Below, one piece after another: positions 35,240 to 43,797 of a DNA stretch of 64,000 nt. Position numbers and translations under genes: made by a program. Source of the DNA: Ferdinandcohnia sp036962705 (lineage in GTDB: Bacteria > Bacillota > Bacilli > Bacillales > Bacillaceae_L); assembly GCF_036962705.1 (NCBI RefSeq), contig NZ_JBALOQ010000008.1:72443-136442 (forward strand), given 5' to 3'. Each line of letters begins with the position of its first letter. The first letter of the stretch is position 1. The notes under the pieces were generated by a model. It searched no databases and was not told the DNA's origin. It saw only the letters and a program-made list of their open reading frames with translations.

Positions 35240-36119
35240 TGATACCCCCTTTATTCTTTGCAGTGAGATACACACAAAGATCTTCAGTTGCAACAGGTGA
35301 AAGTTCAATCCCAAGCTTTTTCGCTTCTAGCCATGTATCTTCTGGATAAATATCCTTTACAACCAAGTAGGTATAATCATTGCCGAGGTCTTCAATATAA
35401 ATGACTTCCATACCCTTCGTAACCTGTTCGATGAGGTTTGTTTTTCCACGAAGCCCAACTGCATACACCTTCAAATCGTCAATTGGTTCATGGAGTGCAA
35501 CACAACCATTTCGAATGAGGAGAACATTTTCTAAGATACTATCGATCTCGTTCAGCAGATGGCTTGAAAAGAGAATTGTTCTTGGATGTGCAATGTAATC
35601 CTTCAATAACGCTTTATAAAAATCCCTTCGTATCGCCGCATCCATTCCTGTTGTAGGTTCATCAAAGATTGTAATTGGGCAGCGGGAAGAGAGACCGATA
35701 ATCATATTAAATGTGCTTTTCATTCCTTTTGAGAGATGGTGATGAAGCTGCTTTGGATTTAAATCGAAATAATCGAATAGTCGTTTTGCCAATTCACTAT
35801 CCCAATTAGGGTAGAAGCTTGCACTTGCTTTTAAGATTTCGGCTAAATTTAACCATGCTGGAAAAACCATATTGTCATCCACAAATATGAGATTTGCAGA
35901 TACTTTTAAATTATTGAAAGGATTTTCCGAAAATACACGAACTTCTCCAGAAGAAATTGGATAAAATCCGGCGATTATTTTTAAGAGGGTTGTTTTTCCA
36001 GCACCATTTCTCCCAATGATTCCAGTTATAGTATTTGGCTCGATAGTAAAAGTAAGTTGTTCTAAAGCTTTTATTTCACCGTAGAGTTTTGATACGTTTT
36101 GAACTTCAATTGCATTCAC
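35223..36119 (-). CDS. ABC transporter ATP-binding protein (YtrB-like)
   Basis: A 298-residue ATPase. Seen: Walker A GRNGAGKTTLLK near residue 37, a short Q-loop region, signature HLSKGMKSTFNMIIGL (LSKGM variant), Walker B CPITIFDEPTTGMD and switch His in ILFSSHLLNEID. About 80 extra residues follow the ATPase core. It overlaps both neighbours by a few bases. Such GntR-ABC modules in Firmicutes are often induced by cell-wall-active peptides. Confidence 0.85.
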   Translation of the reverse strand: MNAIEVQNVSKLYGEIKALEQLTFTIEPNTITGIIGRNGAGKTTLLKIIAGFYPISSGEVRVFSENPFNNLKVSANLIFVDDNMVFPAWLNLAEILKASASFYPNWDSELAKRLFDYFDLNPKQLHHHLSKGMKSTFNMIIGLSSRCPITIFDEPTTGMDAAIRRDFYKALLKDYIAHPRTILFSSHLLNEIDSILENVLLIRNGCVALHEPIDDLKVYAVGLRGKTNLIEQVTKGMEVIYIEDLGNDYTYLVVKDIYPEDTWLEAKKLGIELSPVATEDLCVYLTAKNKGGINDVFN

Positions 36120-36502
36120 TTCCCATTCCCCCTTTGCCGTTCTTTCTCAGCTTTAATCATATTGACCAATTCTTCTACACTAACTCCTAAACGATCAGAC
36201 TCCATCACAAGCTCCATTACAAGATTTTTCATCGTTTGATTTTTCCTTTTCTCTAAAATAAATTGTTTAGCATTTGGCGTCACGAACATGCCCAGGCCTC
36301 GCTTTTTATATAGGATATTTTCGTCTGCAAGGAGATTCAGCCCCTTAGCTGCAGTCGCAGGATTAATATTGAACATCTCCGCAAGCTGATACTGGGAAAA
36401 TACCTTATGATCCTCAAGTATCGCTCCACTCAAAATTTCGGTTTCAATCCATTCTGAAATCTGGACATAGATAGGCTTTGCCCCATCCTGCTTAAACTTC
36501 AT
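36116..36502 (-). CDS. GntR-family regulator, YtrA type
   Basis: A 128-residue regulator: a winged helix-turn-helix (about residues 10-75, with VFSQYQLAEMFNINPATAAKGLNLL) and a short C-terminal helical tail for dimerisation, as in the YtrA subfamily. CTAAGGAGGTG precedes the ATG. As first gene of the operon it probably represses its own transcription through the inverted repeat at 36527-36556, with the ABC genes induced when it is released. The ligand or signal is unknown. Confidence 0.88.
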   Translation of the reverse strand: MKFKQDGAKPIYVQISEWIETEILSGAILEDHKVFSQYQLAEMFNINPATAAKGLNLLADENILYKKRGLGMFVTPNAKQFILEKRKNQTMKNLVMELVMESDRLGVSVEELVNMIKAEKERQRGNGK

Positions 36503-36526
36503 ACAAACACCTCCTTAGGTGAATAT

Positions 36527-36556
36527 GTACATTAGTGCATTAGTGATATAATGTAC
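36527..36556 (-). promoter_or_regulatory. Probable operator of the YtrA-type regulator
   Basis: Perfect 8-bp inverted repeat GTACATTA (36527-36534) and TAATGTAC (36549-36556) with a 14-bp spacer, 25 bp ahead of the regulator start. The spacer repeats ATTAGTG. Its size and place suit a dimeric GntR protein. Confidence 0.65.
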
Positions 36557-36737
36557 TATACTACATCATATGAATAATTTCCAGATAATTTACTATAAAT
36601 TTAAAAAAATGACTATAATTAGGTATGGGTGGACGAAATTCAAAGTGCTTTTTCGGAAAATACGCCTCAAGTCTTAGATTCTTGTAATTTCTAGGTCCAT
36701 AGTTCGAATAAATATCTTATAGTATAGTTAACTTGAG

Positions 36738-37265
36738 GAAGAAGAGATTATTGAAGAGGAAAACGCTGTGACATTGCCGTGGAGATCCTGTTCATCTTGG
36801 TTATGAAGAGGAAACCGCTGCGCTTGCACCGGAGAAATCCCGTTCATCTGGGTGATGAAGAGGAAACCGCTGTGATAGCACGGGAGAAATCCTGTTCATC
36901 GGGGTATGAAAGGGAAAACGCTTAGCTAGCACCGAAGAAAAACTCTTCATCGGAGTGATGAAGCCCCGAACATGAGGGCAATGCCGCCGGAAAGTCCTTC
37001 ATCAAGCCGATGAAGACCCAAACGCAGCGCCATCGTCGGCGGAAAGTCCTTCATCAAGGCGATGAAGACCCAAACGCAGCGCCATCGTTGGCGGAAAGTC
37101 CTTCATCAAGCTGATGAAGACCCAAACGCAGCGCCATCGTTGGCGGAAAGTCCTTCATCAAGCTTATGAAGTCCCGAACGGAGCGACGGCGTCAGTCGAA
37201 AGTCCTTCATCAAGCTTATGAAGACCCAAACCAAGCGCCCAGCACCAAGTTAAGTCCTTCATCAA
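36738..37265 (+). repeat. Tandem array B: 10 units of 51-52 bp with TTCATC/GATGAA dyads
   Basis: TTCATC recurs at 36791, 36843, 36895, 36946, 36998, 37050, 37102, 37154, 37206 and 37258. Most copies are followed by five bases and GATGAA or TATGAA, forming a dyad. The inter-dyad segment has two versions: the first four units carry GAGGAAAACGCTG and GGAGAAATCCTG, the later ones ACCCAAACGCAGCG and GGCGGAAAGTCC. The array fills the gap between the divergent GntR operon and xpaC. Bases 36557-36737 show nothing recognisable. Confidence 0.95.
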
Positions 37266-37314
37266 CAGCGGAGCTACACAGAAAAACACCACCAAATTTT
37301 CCCTCAAAAGTTTT

Positions 37315-37341
37315 TGAAACCAACGTTCGTGTTGGTTCGTA
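37315..37341 (+). promoter_or_regulatory. ECF sigma-W-type promoter of xpaC-yaaN
   Basis: TGAAAC (37315-37320), 17 bp, then CGTA (37338-37341) match the B. subtilis sigma-W consensus, and xpaC-yaaN belongs to the sigma-W regulon there. The spacer is a perfect 7-bp inverted repeat, AACCAAC-N6-GTTGGTT (37318-37337). A TATAAT at 37342-37347 lacks a good -35 partner. Confidence 0.72.
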
Positions 37342-37377
37342 TATAATAATAAGACGCAAATGTTAGGAGTCGATGAT

Positions 37378-38028
37378 ATGAATTCGTTTCTCGCTTTTAT
37401 TGTTAAATCGTTCGTTTCAGTGCCAACTATGGCTACTGTTTGGTTAGTAAGCTTTTTTGCATTTGAACAAACTTTCCTACTTTCGTCTGGATATGCATTA
37501 TTAGGTGGCGGGATTGCCTATTTTGGCACGTCAGCCATTATAAAACGATCCTTTTTACGAAAACATCGGCTAACGAGGAAGGAATATCAGTATATTGAGA
37601 GAAATTTAAATGAAGCAAGGAAAAAACTTGCTAGACTTAATAAATCCATTTTTAAAGTTCGTCACATCCCGTCATTAAAGCAAAGAGTTGATCTACATCG
37701 GGTTACAAAGAAAATTTACCGCTTAACGAAGAGTGAACCAAGACGCTTTTATCTAGCTGAACGATTCTATTTTTCGCATCTCGATTCAGTTGTAGAGTTA
37801 ACCGAAAAGTATGCTTTTCTTTCATCCCAACCGAAGAAAAATAGCGAACTTGAGCGGTCACTGCATGAAACACGTAGGGTACTTGAAGAATTAACAAACA
37901 CGATTGAGAAGGATTTACACAAAATGCTCTCGAATGATATAGATGACCTACATTTCGAAATCGATGTAGCAAAGAACTCGAATAAACAAGCTAAGGATTC
38001 CACATTTATTGATCAAAACAGGAGGTAA
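37378..38028 (+). CDS. xpaC: XpaC-like envelope stress protein
   Basis: A 216-residue protein: two membrane segments at the N terminus (about residues 5-45) followed by a charged, helical cytoplasmic region with coiled-coil character. It matches XpaC in size and in its position directly ahead of a yaaN/telA-type gene. The ATG at 37378 has AGGAG ten bases upstream; the frame opens earlier at 37360 but without a ribosome site. Despite its old name (indolyl phosphate hydrolysis), its biochemical role is not established; sigma-W control suggests a membrane-damage response. Confidence 0.82.
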   Translation: MNSFLAFIVKSFVSVPTMATVWLVSFFAFEQTFLLSSGYALLGGGIAYFGTSAIIKRSFLRKHRLTRKEYQYIERNLNEARKKLARLNKSIFKVRHIPSLKQRVDLHRVTKKIYRLTKSEPRRFYLAERFYFSHLDSVVELTEKYAFLSSQPKKNSELERSLHETRRVLEELTNTIEKDLHKMLSNDIDDLHFEIDVAKNSNKQAKDSTFIDQNRR

Positions 38029-38034
38029 ATCAGT

Positions 38035-39219
38035 ATGAGTGAACAGTATTCTCCAAAGTATAAAGAGCCTGCTAATTTAATGGATGAATTACTTGCAAAT
38101 CCATTTGATGAGAAAAAAGTTGAACAGGAAAACCCTATTATCCTAACACATGAAGAAGAAAAGAAGCCTGTTCGATTAGTAGATGTCCTACCAGAAGAAA
38201 ATAAGGCAAAAGCATTACAACTCGCGAAACAAATAGACCCAACAAATCACCAAGCAATGATTTCGTACGGAACACCAGCTCAAAATAAACTGCTTTCGTT
38301 TTCAAATACAATGCTTGAGCATGTTCAAAAAAATGACGTGGGTGAGGTTGGAAAAATCATTTCAGACCTCATGCATCGTCTTGATGACATGAAGCCTGAA
38401 GAATTGAACCCTGAAAAACGATCTGTAATTTCAAAGATTTTTGGAAAAGTATCTAATTCCGTTCAAGAGGTACTGTCTAAATATCAAAAAACAGGGGCAC
38501 AGATTGACCGAATTAGTGTCAAGCTTGACCGAAGTAAAAATGTCTTGTTATCAGACATCGCGATCCTTGATAAGCTTTATGATAACAATAAGGACTATTT
38601 TGATGCTTTAAACGTCTATATTGCTGCGGGTGAATTAAAACTTGAAGAGATGCATCGACAAGTTATCCCAGAAATAAAGAAGCAAGCGGAATTAACTAAT
38701 GACCAAATGAAGGTTCAAGAAGTAAATGATATGGTTCAATTTGCGGATCGTCTAGAAAAACGTGTTCATGACTTGAAACTAAGCAGGGAAATCACGATTC
38801 AAAGTGCGCCGCAAATTCGTTTGATTCAAAACACAAACCAAGCCCTTGTGGAAAAAATTCAATCTTCAATCATGACGGCGATTCCGTTATGGAAAAACCA
38901 AGTGGCGATTGCGTTAACATTAATCAGACAGCGTAATGCGGTAGAGGCACAAAAACAAGTTGCCAAAACTACAAATGAGCTTTTATTGAAGAATGCTGAA
39001 ATGCTAAAAAGCAATACACTTGAAACTGCAAGGGAAAATGAACGTGGTTTAGTCGATGTTGAAACATTGAAGAGAACGAAGGAAAACCTCATTTCTACAT
39101 TAGAAGAAACGTTACGTATTCAAGAAGAAGGTCGTAATAAGCGTCGTCAAGCCGAGCTTGAACTCGCATCCATGGAAACAGAATTACGTCAAAAATTATT
39201 GGATATTAGGACTGACTGA
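38035..39219 (+). CDS. yaaN: TelA/YaaN-family toxic-anion resistance protein
   Basis: A 394-residue, highly charged, mostly helical cytoplasmic protein of the TelA family, linked to tellurite and toxic-anion resistance. Seen: QIDPTNHQAMISYGTPAQNKLLSFSNTMLEHVQKND near residue 65, LDRSKNVLLSDIAILDKLYDNNKDYFDALNVYIAAGE near 160, and VAIALTLIRQRNAVEAQKQVAKTTNELLLKNAE near 290. It follows xpaC by 6 bp with AGGAGG, so the two are one operon under the sigma-W-like promoter. Confidence 0.9.
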   Translation: MSEQYSPKYKEPANLMDELLANPFDEKKVEQENPIILTHEEEKKPVRLVDVLPEENKAKALQLAKQIDPTNHQAMISYGTPAQNKLLSFSNTMLEHVQKNDVGEVGKIISDLMHRLDDMKPEELNPEKRSVISKIFGKVSNSVQEVLSKYQKTGAQIDRISVKLDRSKNVLLSDIAILDKLYDNNKDYFDALNVYIAAGELKLEEMHRQVIPEIKKQAELTNDQMKVQEVNDMVQFADRLEKRVHDLKLSREITIQSAPQIRLIQNTNQALVEKIQSSIMTAIPLWKNQVAIALTLIRQRNAVEAQKQVAKTTNELLLKNAEMLKSNTLETARENERGLVDVETLKRTKENLISTLEETLRIQEEGRNKRRQAELELASMETELRQKLLDIRTD

Positions 39220-39224
39220 AAAAA

Positions 39225-39262
39225 TCAAATGCGCCTTGGAGTATTTGCGCCCGAATTTTTTC
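39225..39262. repeat. Dispersed CAAATGCGCC hairpin repeat, copy 1
   Basis: A 37-bp element with stem CAAATGCGCC/GGAGTATTTG and a following GCGCCCGAATTTTTT. A near-identical copy lies at 49008-49043. Here it directly follows the yaaN stop and may add termination. Confidence 0.85.
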
Positions 39263-39296
39263 GAGCCCGCGCAAAAAACTTCCTTTGAATAATATT

Positions 39297-39334
39297 AAAA
39301 GGATAGATACCAAAGACGGTATCTATCCTTTTTT
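39297..39334. terminator. Bidirectional terminator between yaaN and brnQ
   Basis: A perfect 15-bp stem (AAAAGGATAGATACC with GGTATCTATCCTTTT) around AAAGAC, with T runs in both directions, between convergent genes. Confidence 0.9.
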
Positions 39335-39340
39335 AGATCG

Positions 39341-40672
39341 CTATGATGCCTTTATCTCAGCTTCAACAGTTTCTGAGCCTTTACTAAATTGGCTCATTAC
39401 AAGCCCTAATGCTGTACCAACGAGAGCGGGAACGATCCATTCTAATCCAGCAGATGCAAGTGGAAGCATGTTTTTCATATCTTGAACAGGTCCGAGATCA
39501 AGACCAAATGCATTTAATCCACTGATTAGTGCAAATACACCTGTAAATAACATCGCTGAACCATATACAGCCTTCACATTCTTAAAGTAACGACTAAAGA
39601 ATGTTAACACCACTAACACAATTAGGAGTGGGTAAGTCATTACTAGGAAAGGAACAGAGACTTTTAAAATCTGTGCTAATCCAAGGTTTGAAAGCGTAAA
39701 TCCGACAAGTGTCACAATAAGTACCACTGTTTTATAGCTTGCCTTAGGAATTAAGTTTGAAAAATACTGGCCACAAGCTGTTGTTAATCCAACAACGGTT
39801 GTAAAACAAGCTAAGGTAAAAATTAAGCCAAGCAGTAAAGTTCCACTTTGTCCAAATAATAGGGTTGCCGCAGAAGATAAAATTTCTGTACCATCTTCAA
39901 AAGTGCCGTGACCTGCCATCTTTGCGCCAATTAATCCAATTCCAACATAGATTGCGGAAAGAAGGACTCCTGCAATCATTCCTGCTTTAAATGTGTATCT
40001 TGTTAACTGTGAACGATTGTCGATGCCCTTTTTTTGAATAGAGTTTAAGATTACAATTCCGAAAGCAAGAGAGGCAAGAGCATCCATTGTGTTATACCCT
40101 TCTAGGAATCCTGTGAAAAACGCACCTGATTGATAGCCTTCTGCTGGGCTAAGGAATGGTGTATCCATTTTAAACAATCCAACAGTGATTAAAATGATGA
40201 TTGCAACTACCAAGGTTGGAGCAATGAAGCGACCCATATATTGTTCCATTTTGCTAGGGTTTAAGCTGATAATAAATACAATTCCAAAGAAGACGACAGA
40301 AAAAAGCAATAGGATTAGAGCTGTATTAGTTGATTCAGGTAAAAATGGAGTAATCCCCATTTCGAATGCAACGTTTGCGTTTCTTGGAATCGCAAGAAAG
40401 GGTCCAATACATAGATAAACAGCAACCATAAAAGCTGTGCTAAATACTGGATGGACACGATCTCCCATTGCCTGAGCTCCCCCTTTAACAAGGGAAACAG
40501 CGAAGATTACAAGAACTGGTAAACCGACTCCTGTTACGATAAATCCAAGCATACCACTCCAAAAGTTTGTACCGGCACCAGCACCTAAAAATGGTGGAAA
40601 AATTAAATTTCCTGCTCCAAAGAACATTGAAAATAACATAAAACCGATAAACAAAGTATCTAATTTCTTCAT
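39341..40672 (-). CDS. brnQ: Branched-chain amino acid:cation symporter
   Basis: A 443-residue, 12-segment LIVCS-family transporter importing leucine, isoleucine and valine with Na+. Seen: the family opening DTLFIGFMLFSMFFGAGNLIFPPFLGAGAGTNFW, GVGLPVLVIFAVSLVKGG, NVAFEMGITPFLP and YNTMDALASLAFGIVILNSIQKKG. AAGGAGAG precedes the ATG. A T-box leader with a likely isoleucine specifier sits directly upstream, so expression should rise when tRNA-Ile is uncharged. Confidence 0.93.
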   Translation of the reverse strand: MKKLDTLFIGFMLFSMFFGAGNLIFPPFLGAGAGTNFWSGMLGFIVTGVGLPVLVIFAVSLVKGGAQAMGDRVHPVFSTAFMVAVYLCIGPFLAIPRNANVAFEMGITPFLPESTNTALILLLFSVVFFGIVFIISLNPSKMEQYMGRFIAPTLVVAIIILITVGLFKMDTPFLSPAEGYQSGAFFTGFLEGYNTMDALASLAFGIVILNSIQKKGIDNRSQLTRYTFKAGMIAGVLLSAIYVGIGLIGAKMAGHGTFEDGTEILSSAATLLFGQSGTLLLGLIFTLACFTTVVGLTTACGQYFSNLIPKASYKTVVLIVTLVGFTLSNLGLAQILKVSVPFLVMTYPLLIVLVVLTFFSRYFKNVKAVYGSAMLFTGVFALISGLNAFGLDLGPVQDMKNMLPLASAGLEWIVPALVGTALGLVMSQFSKGSETVEAEIKAS

Positions 40673-40716
40673 TTTAAAACTCTCCTTTTTTATTTTTTTA
40701 ATATAATTTTATAGGC

Positions 40717-40740
40717 CAGAGGGACAGGTCCGTTGTCCCG
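40717..40740. repeat. Single GGGAC hairpin repeat between T-box and brnQ
   Basis: GGGACA (40721-40726) and TGTCCC (40734-40739) flank seven bases, preceded by CCAGA as in the copies at 27443 and 45481. It lies in the brnQ leader just after the T-box terminator. Confidence 0.7.
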
Positions 40741-40743
40741 ACG

Positions 40744-41011
40744 AAAAATAAAAAACCTCGCCCCTAAAAATAGGGACGAGGTTAACTCGCGATACCACCC
40801 TGATTTCGCAGCCAAATAAGGCGCGACACTCACTAACGTACTTACATACGTGTTCCTTTGTAACGGCGGACTCCCCGTCAAAGCTTACTTATTTCAGCTT
40901 TGCATCTCTGAGATGATTTTCGGATGGCTCTGAACATCGACTTTCAGCAACTGTCGACTCTCTGGGGAACAGGATTCCAATCGTACTCTTTCTCGTCATG
41001 GATTTTTAATA
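40744..41011 (-). promoter_or_regulatory. T-box riboswitch controlling brnQ, probable Ile specifier
   Basis: Read on the minus strand, the leader carries the T-box AGGGTGGTATCGCG near 40805-40790, stem I elements GAGAAAGAGTA and AGAGAG, and an intrinsic terminator at 40783-40744 (AACCTCG and CCCTA pairing with TAGGG and CGAGGTT, then T-rich). The probable specifier is ATC (isoleucine) at 40917-40915, in the context GAAAATCATCTC. The rest of the gap 40673-41188 holds the GGGAC hairpin, a promoter and nothing else recognised. Confidence 0.93.
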
Positions 41012-41018
41012 TATTGGT

Positions 41019-41047
41019 ATATTAACAGAGAGGGAAAAGAAGGTCAA
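41019..41047 (-). promoter_or_regulatory. SigmaA promoter of the brnQ T-box transcript
   Basis: TTGACC (41047-41042), exactly 17 bp, then TAATAT (41024-41019) on the minus strand, placing the transcript start at the 5' edge of the T-box leader. Confidence 0.75.
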
Positions 41048-41188
41048 TGAGTTTTTTGATAGTTTATATAATTGGGAGTTAGTGTAAAATACAAAGAATT
41101 ATTGAATGTTGATATGGCGGGACTTGAGCCTTCATTGGTAATTTTAGGTGGGTTTATAAAAAAAGGGAAGCCGTTTAACAGCTGCCCT

Positions 41189-41959
41189 TTACACTAATTC
41201 ACTTTCAATTCCTCTTTTACAAGCAAGTACATTTTCAATAATTTGCTTAATAAATTCATCGGTAATGCGGTATTTCGGCACACTGACACTAAATGCGCCA
41301 TGGTTTTTGCCACCTGCTGTAATGCTTGCCCCTACACAGAATATATCTGCTTCGTGTTCCTCATTGTCAAATGCAAATCCGTTTTTACGGATATCATTGA
41401 TTTCCTTCATAAAACCTTTTTTTGTTGTAATCGTCTTTTCTGTCTTTTTTTCTAAAGTATGTTTGCTTAAGTAGTCTTCAATTTGTTCATTGGTTTGGTC
41501 GGCTAAGATTGATTTTCCCATTGCTGAACAATAGAGCGGGATTGCTTTGCCGACACGGGAGTACAATGAGACCGGGTTAAAGCTTTCTAATTTTGTGATA
41601 TAGATAATGCTTGATTGGTCAAGGATACCCATATGGACAGTTTCGGTCGTTTGTTCCCTTAGTTTTTCCAAAAATGGGAGTGCGAGATCTTTTATTTCAT
41701 TTTGGTTTAATGCTTTGTTGGCATATTTAATAATTGCCTTTCCCAAGCGGAATTTTTTTGTTTCCTTGTCCTTCTGTACATACCCTATTAATTGGAGAGT
41801 ATCTAAAATTTTTAATGCTGTAGAGCTAGTTAGTTCAGTTTCTTTCGCTATTTGTTGAAGGCTTTGAGGTTTGTCTGTAGTGGACAAATATTTTAAGATA
41901 TTGTCGGCTTTAATTAGAACGGTGCCATATGGTTGTTTCTTTTCTTCCAAGCTAATCAC
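41189..41959 (-). CDS. kdgR: IclR-family regulator, KdgR-like
   Basis: A 256-residue regulator with an N-terminal winged helix-turn-helix (residues 13-75, KPQSLQQIAKETELTSSTALKILDTLQLIGYV) and a C-terminal IclR effector domain (AMGKSILADQ, FAFDNEEHEADIFCVGASI). It is divergent from kdgA-kdgK-kduI-kduD, so 2-keto-3-deoxygluconate or a phosphorylated form is the probable inducer. A palindrome ahead of kdgA (42057-42073) is the likely operator. Its assignment as KdgR rests on gene order. Confidence 0.82.
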   Translation of the reverse strand: MISLEEKKQPYGTVLIKADNILKYLSTTDKPQSLQQIAKETELTSSTALKILDTLQLIGYVQKDKETKKFRLGKAIIKYANKALNQNEIKDLALPFLEKLREQTTETVHMGILDQSSIIYITKLESFNPVSLYSRVGKAIPLYCSAMGKSILADQTNEQIEDYLSKHTLEKKTEKTITTKKGFMKEINDIRKNGFAFDNEEHEADIFCVGASITAGGKNHGAFSVSVPKYRITDEFIKQIIENVLACKRGIESELV

Positions 41960-42056
41960 TCACTTTAACTAATTTTCTAAAAATACCAATTTTTATGTTG
42001 AAATCCCTTTCATTAATATATATAATTGCATTGTAAGTTTCCATATAATAAAGTTA

Positions 42057-42073
42057 ATTTCCAAATAGGAAAT
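42057..42073 (+). promoter_or_regulatory. Candidate KdgR operator ahead of kdgA
   Basis: Perfect inverted repeat ATTTCC-AAATA-GGAAAT, 24 bp upstream of the kdgA start and just after a TATAAT (42044-42049). A second half-site TTTCC at 42038 is nearby. Placement over the transcript start suits repression. Confidence 0.55.
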
Positions 42074-42097
42074 AGTCAAGAGATTTTGGAGGAAACC

Positions 42098-42742
42098 ATG
42101 AAAAAAATAAAGATACTCTCAAAAATCGCAGATTGCGGCGTTGTCGCTGTTGTCCGAGCAGACTCAAAAGAAGAAGCAGTTAAAATCTCAGAAAGCTGTG
42201 TAGAGGGTGGAATCATTGGAATCGAGGTGACCTTTACAGTTGATGGTGCCGACGAGGTTATTAAAGAACTAGCTTCTATCTACAAAAATAGTGAAGTTGT
42301 AATTGGAGCTGGAACAGTTCTTGATGCAACAACTGCACGAATTGCTATATTAGCAGGAGCACAATTTGTTGTTAGCCCAAGCTTTGATGAAGAAACTGCT
42401 AAACTATGTAACTTGTATCAAATTCCATACATGCCAGGGTGTTTGACCATTACGGAAATGAAACGTGCGCTTGAATCTGGTGCCGACATTATTAAGCTCT
42501 TCCCAGGAAATGCCTTTGGACCGGATTTTGTGAAAGCGGTTAAAGCACCACTACCACAGGTAAACATCATGCCGACGGGTGGAGTTAGTCTTGAAAACAT
42601 TGATCAATGGATTCAAAATGGATGTGTAGCTGTTGGTGTAGGTGGGAATTTGGTTGCCCCTGCAAAAACAGGAGATTACGCGAAAATAACAGAATACGCA
42701 GCCCAATATGTCGCTAAAGTTAAAGAAGTAAGAGGGGCGTAA
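42098..42742 (+). CDS. kdgA: KHG/KDPG aldolase
   Basis: A 214-residue class I aldolase that splits 2-keto-3-deoxy-6-phosphogluconate into pyruvate and glyceraldehyde 3-phosphate. Seen: VVAVVRADSKEEAV, the catalytic Glu in GIEVTFTVDGA, GAGTVLDATTARIAILAGAQFVVSP, and the Schiff-base Lys in IIKLFPGNAFGPDFVKA. The start is ATG 42098, after GGAGGAAACC; the longer frame from 42026 runs through the promoter region. It begins the operon with kdgK, 2 bp downstream. Confidence 0.93.
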   Translation: MKKIKILSKIADCGVVAVVRADSKEEAVKISESCVEGGIIGIEVTFTVDGADEVIKELASIYKNSEVVIGAGTVLDATTARIAILAGAQFVVSPSFDEETAKLCNLYQIPYMPGCLTITEMKRALESGADIIKLFPGNAFGPDFVKAVKAPLPQVNIMPTGGVSLENIDQWIQNGCVAVGVGGNLVAPAKTGDYAKITEYAAQYVAKVKEVRGA

Positions 42743-42744
42743 TT

Positions 42745-43758
42745 ATGAAAAAGATTGTTGTATTTGGTGAACCCTTACTTCGCTTATCAACTAATTTAGG
42801 AGAACGCCTTTTTCAAACCGATCAGCTAACATTGCATTACGGTGGAGCTGAAGCAAATGTGGGAGCATCTCTTTCACGTTTTGGCTATGCAGTCTATTTT
42901 GTTGGGAAAGTACCAATCAATCCGCTTGGTCAAGCGTATGAGAGACATTTACATTCATTCGGCATTCAAACCGATTATCTTTTAAAAGGTGGGGAGCGCC
43001 TCGGTACATATTACTTGGAAACAGGTGTAGGCGAAAGAAGTGCACAGGTCACATATGACCGAAAAGGTTCAAGCTTCGCGCAGCTTTCAATTGATGAAGT
43101 TCATTTTTCAGAAATTCTACAAGGTGCAGATCTTTTTCATGTAACGGGAATTACACCTGCCCTTTCAGAATCCTTGCAGGAATTAACGTTAGAAGGTTTC
43201 AAAATTGCCAAAGAACTAGGTGTTACAACAAGCTTTGATTTTAATTATCGAGCAAAATTATGGAGTCTTGAAGAGGCTTCCGCTGCAATCAAACCATTTT
43301 TACCATATGTGGATATTTGCTCATGTGGGGAATTGGATGCGCTTAACCTATTAGGAATTGAAGAAGCGGATGTTACTTTGGACCATTCAGGGAAACTTGC
43401 TTTTTATTATAGAAAGATAACTGAAATGTATCCGAATCTCAAATACTTATATTCTACTTTTAGAGACGTAATGTCTGCTTCCCATAACACATTGCAAGGT
43501 AATTTATTTGTGAACGGTGAGTTGTATCAATCTAGGGTGCATGACATCAACCAAATTGTAGACCGAGTTGGAGGAGGGGATGCCTTTGCTTCTGGAATTT
43601 TATTTGGGATTTTAGAAAGATACGAGCCCGAGCAAATCGTCACCTTTGGCACTTCAGCTTCTGCATTAAAACATACTGTTCATGGAGATAGCAATGTCTT
43701 TTCGGAAGAGGATATCAAAGCATTTTCACAAAATGCCCCCGGTAAAATCGTCCGCTAA
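42745..43758 (+). CDS. kdgK: 2-keto-3-deoxygluconate kinase
   Basis: A 337-residue PfkB-family sugar kinase that phosphorylates 2-keto-3-deoxygluconate with ATP, supplying the substrate of KdgA. Seen: the family GGAEANVGASLSRFG near residue 33, TSFDFNYRAKLW near 165, and the catalytic DRVGGGDAFASGILFG near 272 with the general-base Asp. AGAGGGGCG precedes the ATG, and only two bases separate it from kdgA. Confidence 0.92.
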   Translation: MKKIVVFGEPLLRLSTNLGERLFQTDQLTLHYGGAEANVGASLSRFGYAVYFVGKVPINPLGQAYERHLHSFGIQTDYLLKGGERLGTYYLETGVGERSAQVTYDRKGSSFAQLSIDEVHFSEILQGADLFHVTGITPALSESLQELTLEGFKIAKELGVTTSFDFNYRAKLWSLEEASAAIKPFLPYVDICSCGELDALNLLGIEEADVTLDHSGKLAFYYRKITEMYPNLKYLYSTFRDVMSASHNTLQGNLFVNGELYQSRVHDINQIVDRVGGGDAFASGILFGILERYEPEQIVTFGTSASALKHTVHGDSNVFSEEDIKAFSQNAPGKIVR

Positions 43759-43797
43759 GATATTCAAATAAAAAATTTTTTTAGGAGGAATATGATA

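Noticed and set aside
36738..37265. Array B as a CRISPR array
   Set aside because: The dyads are short, the intervening segments are themselves repeats rather than unique spacers, and there are no cas genes nearby.
37166..37366. A 66-codon frame overlapping the end of array B and the xpaC promoter
   Set aside because: Composed of repeat units, no ribosome site, and it runs through the sigma-W-like promoter.
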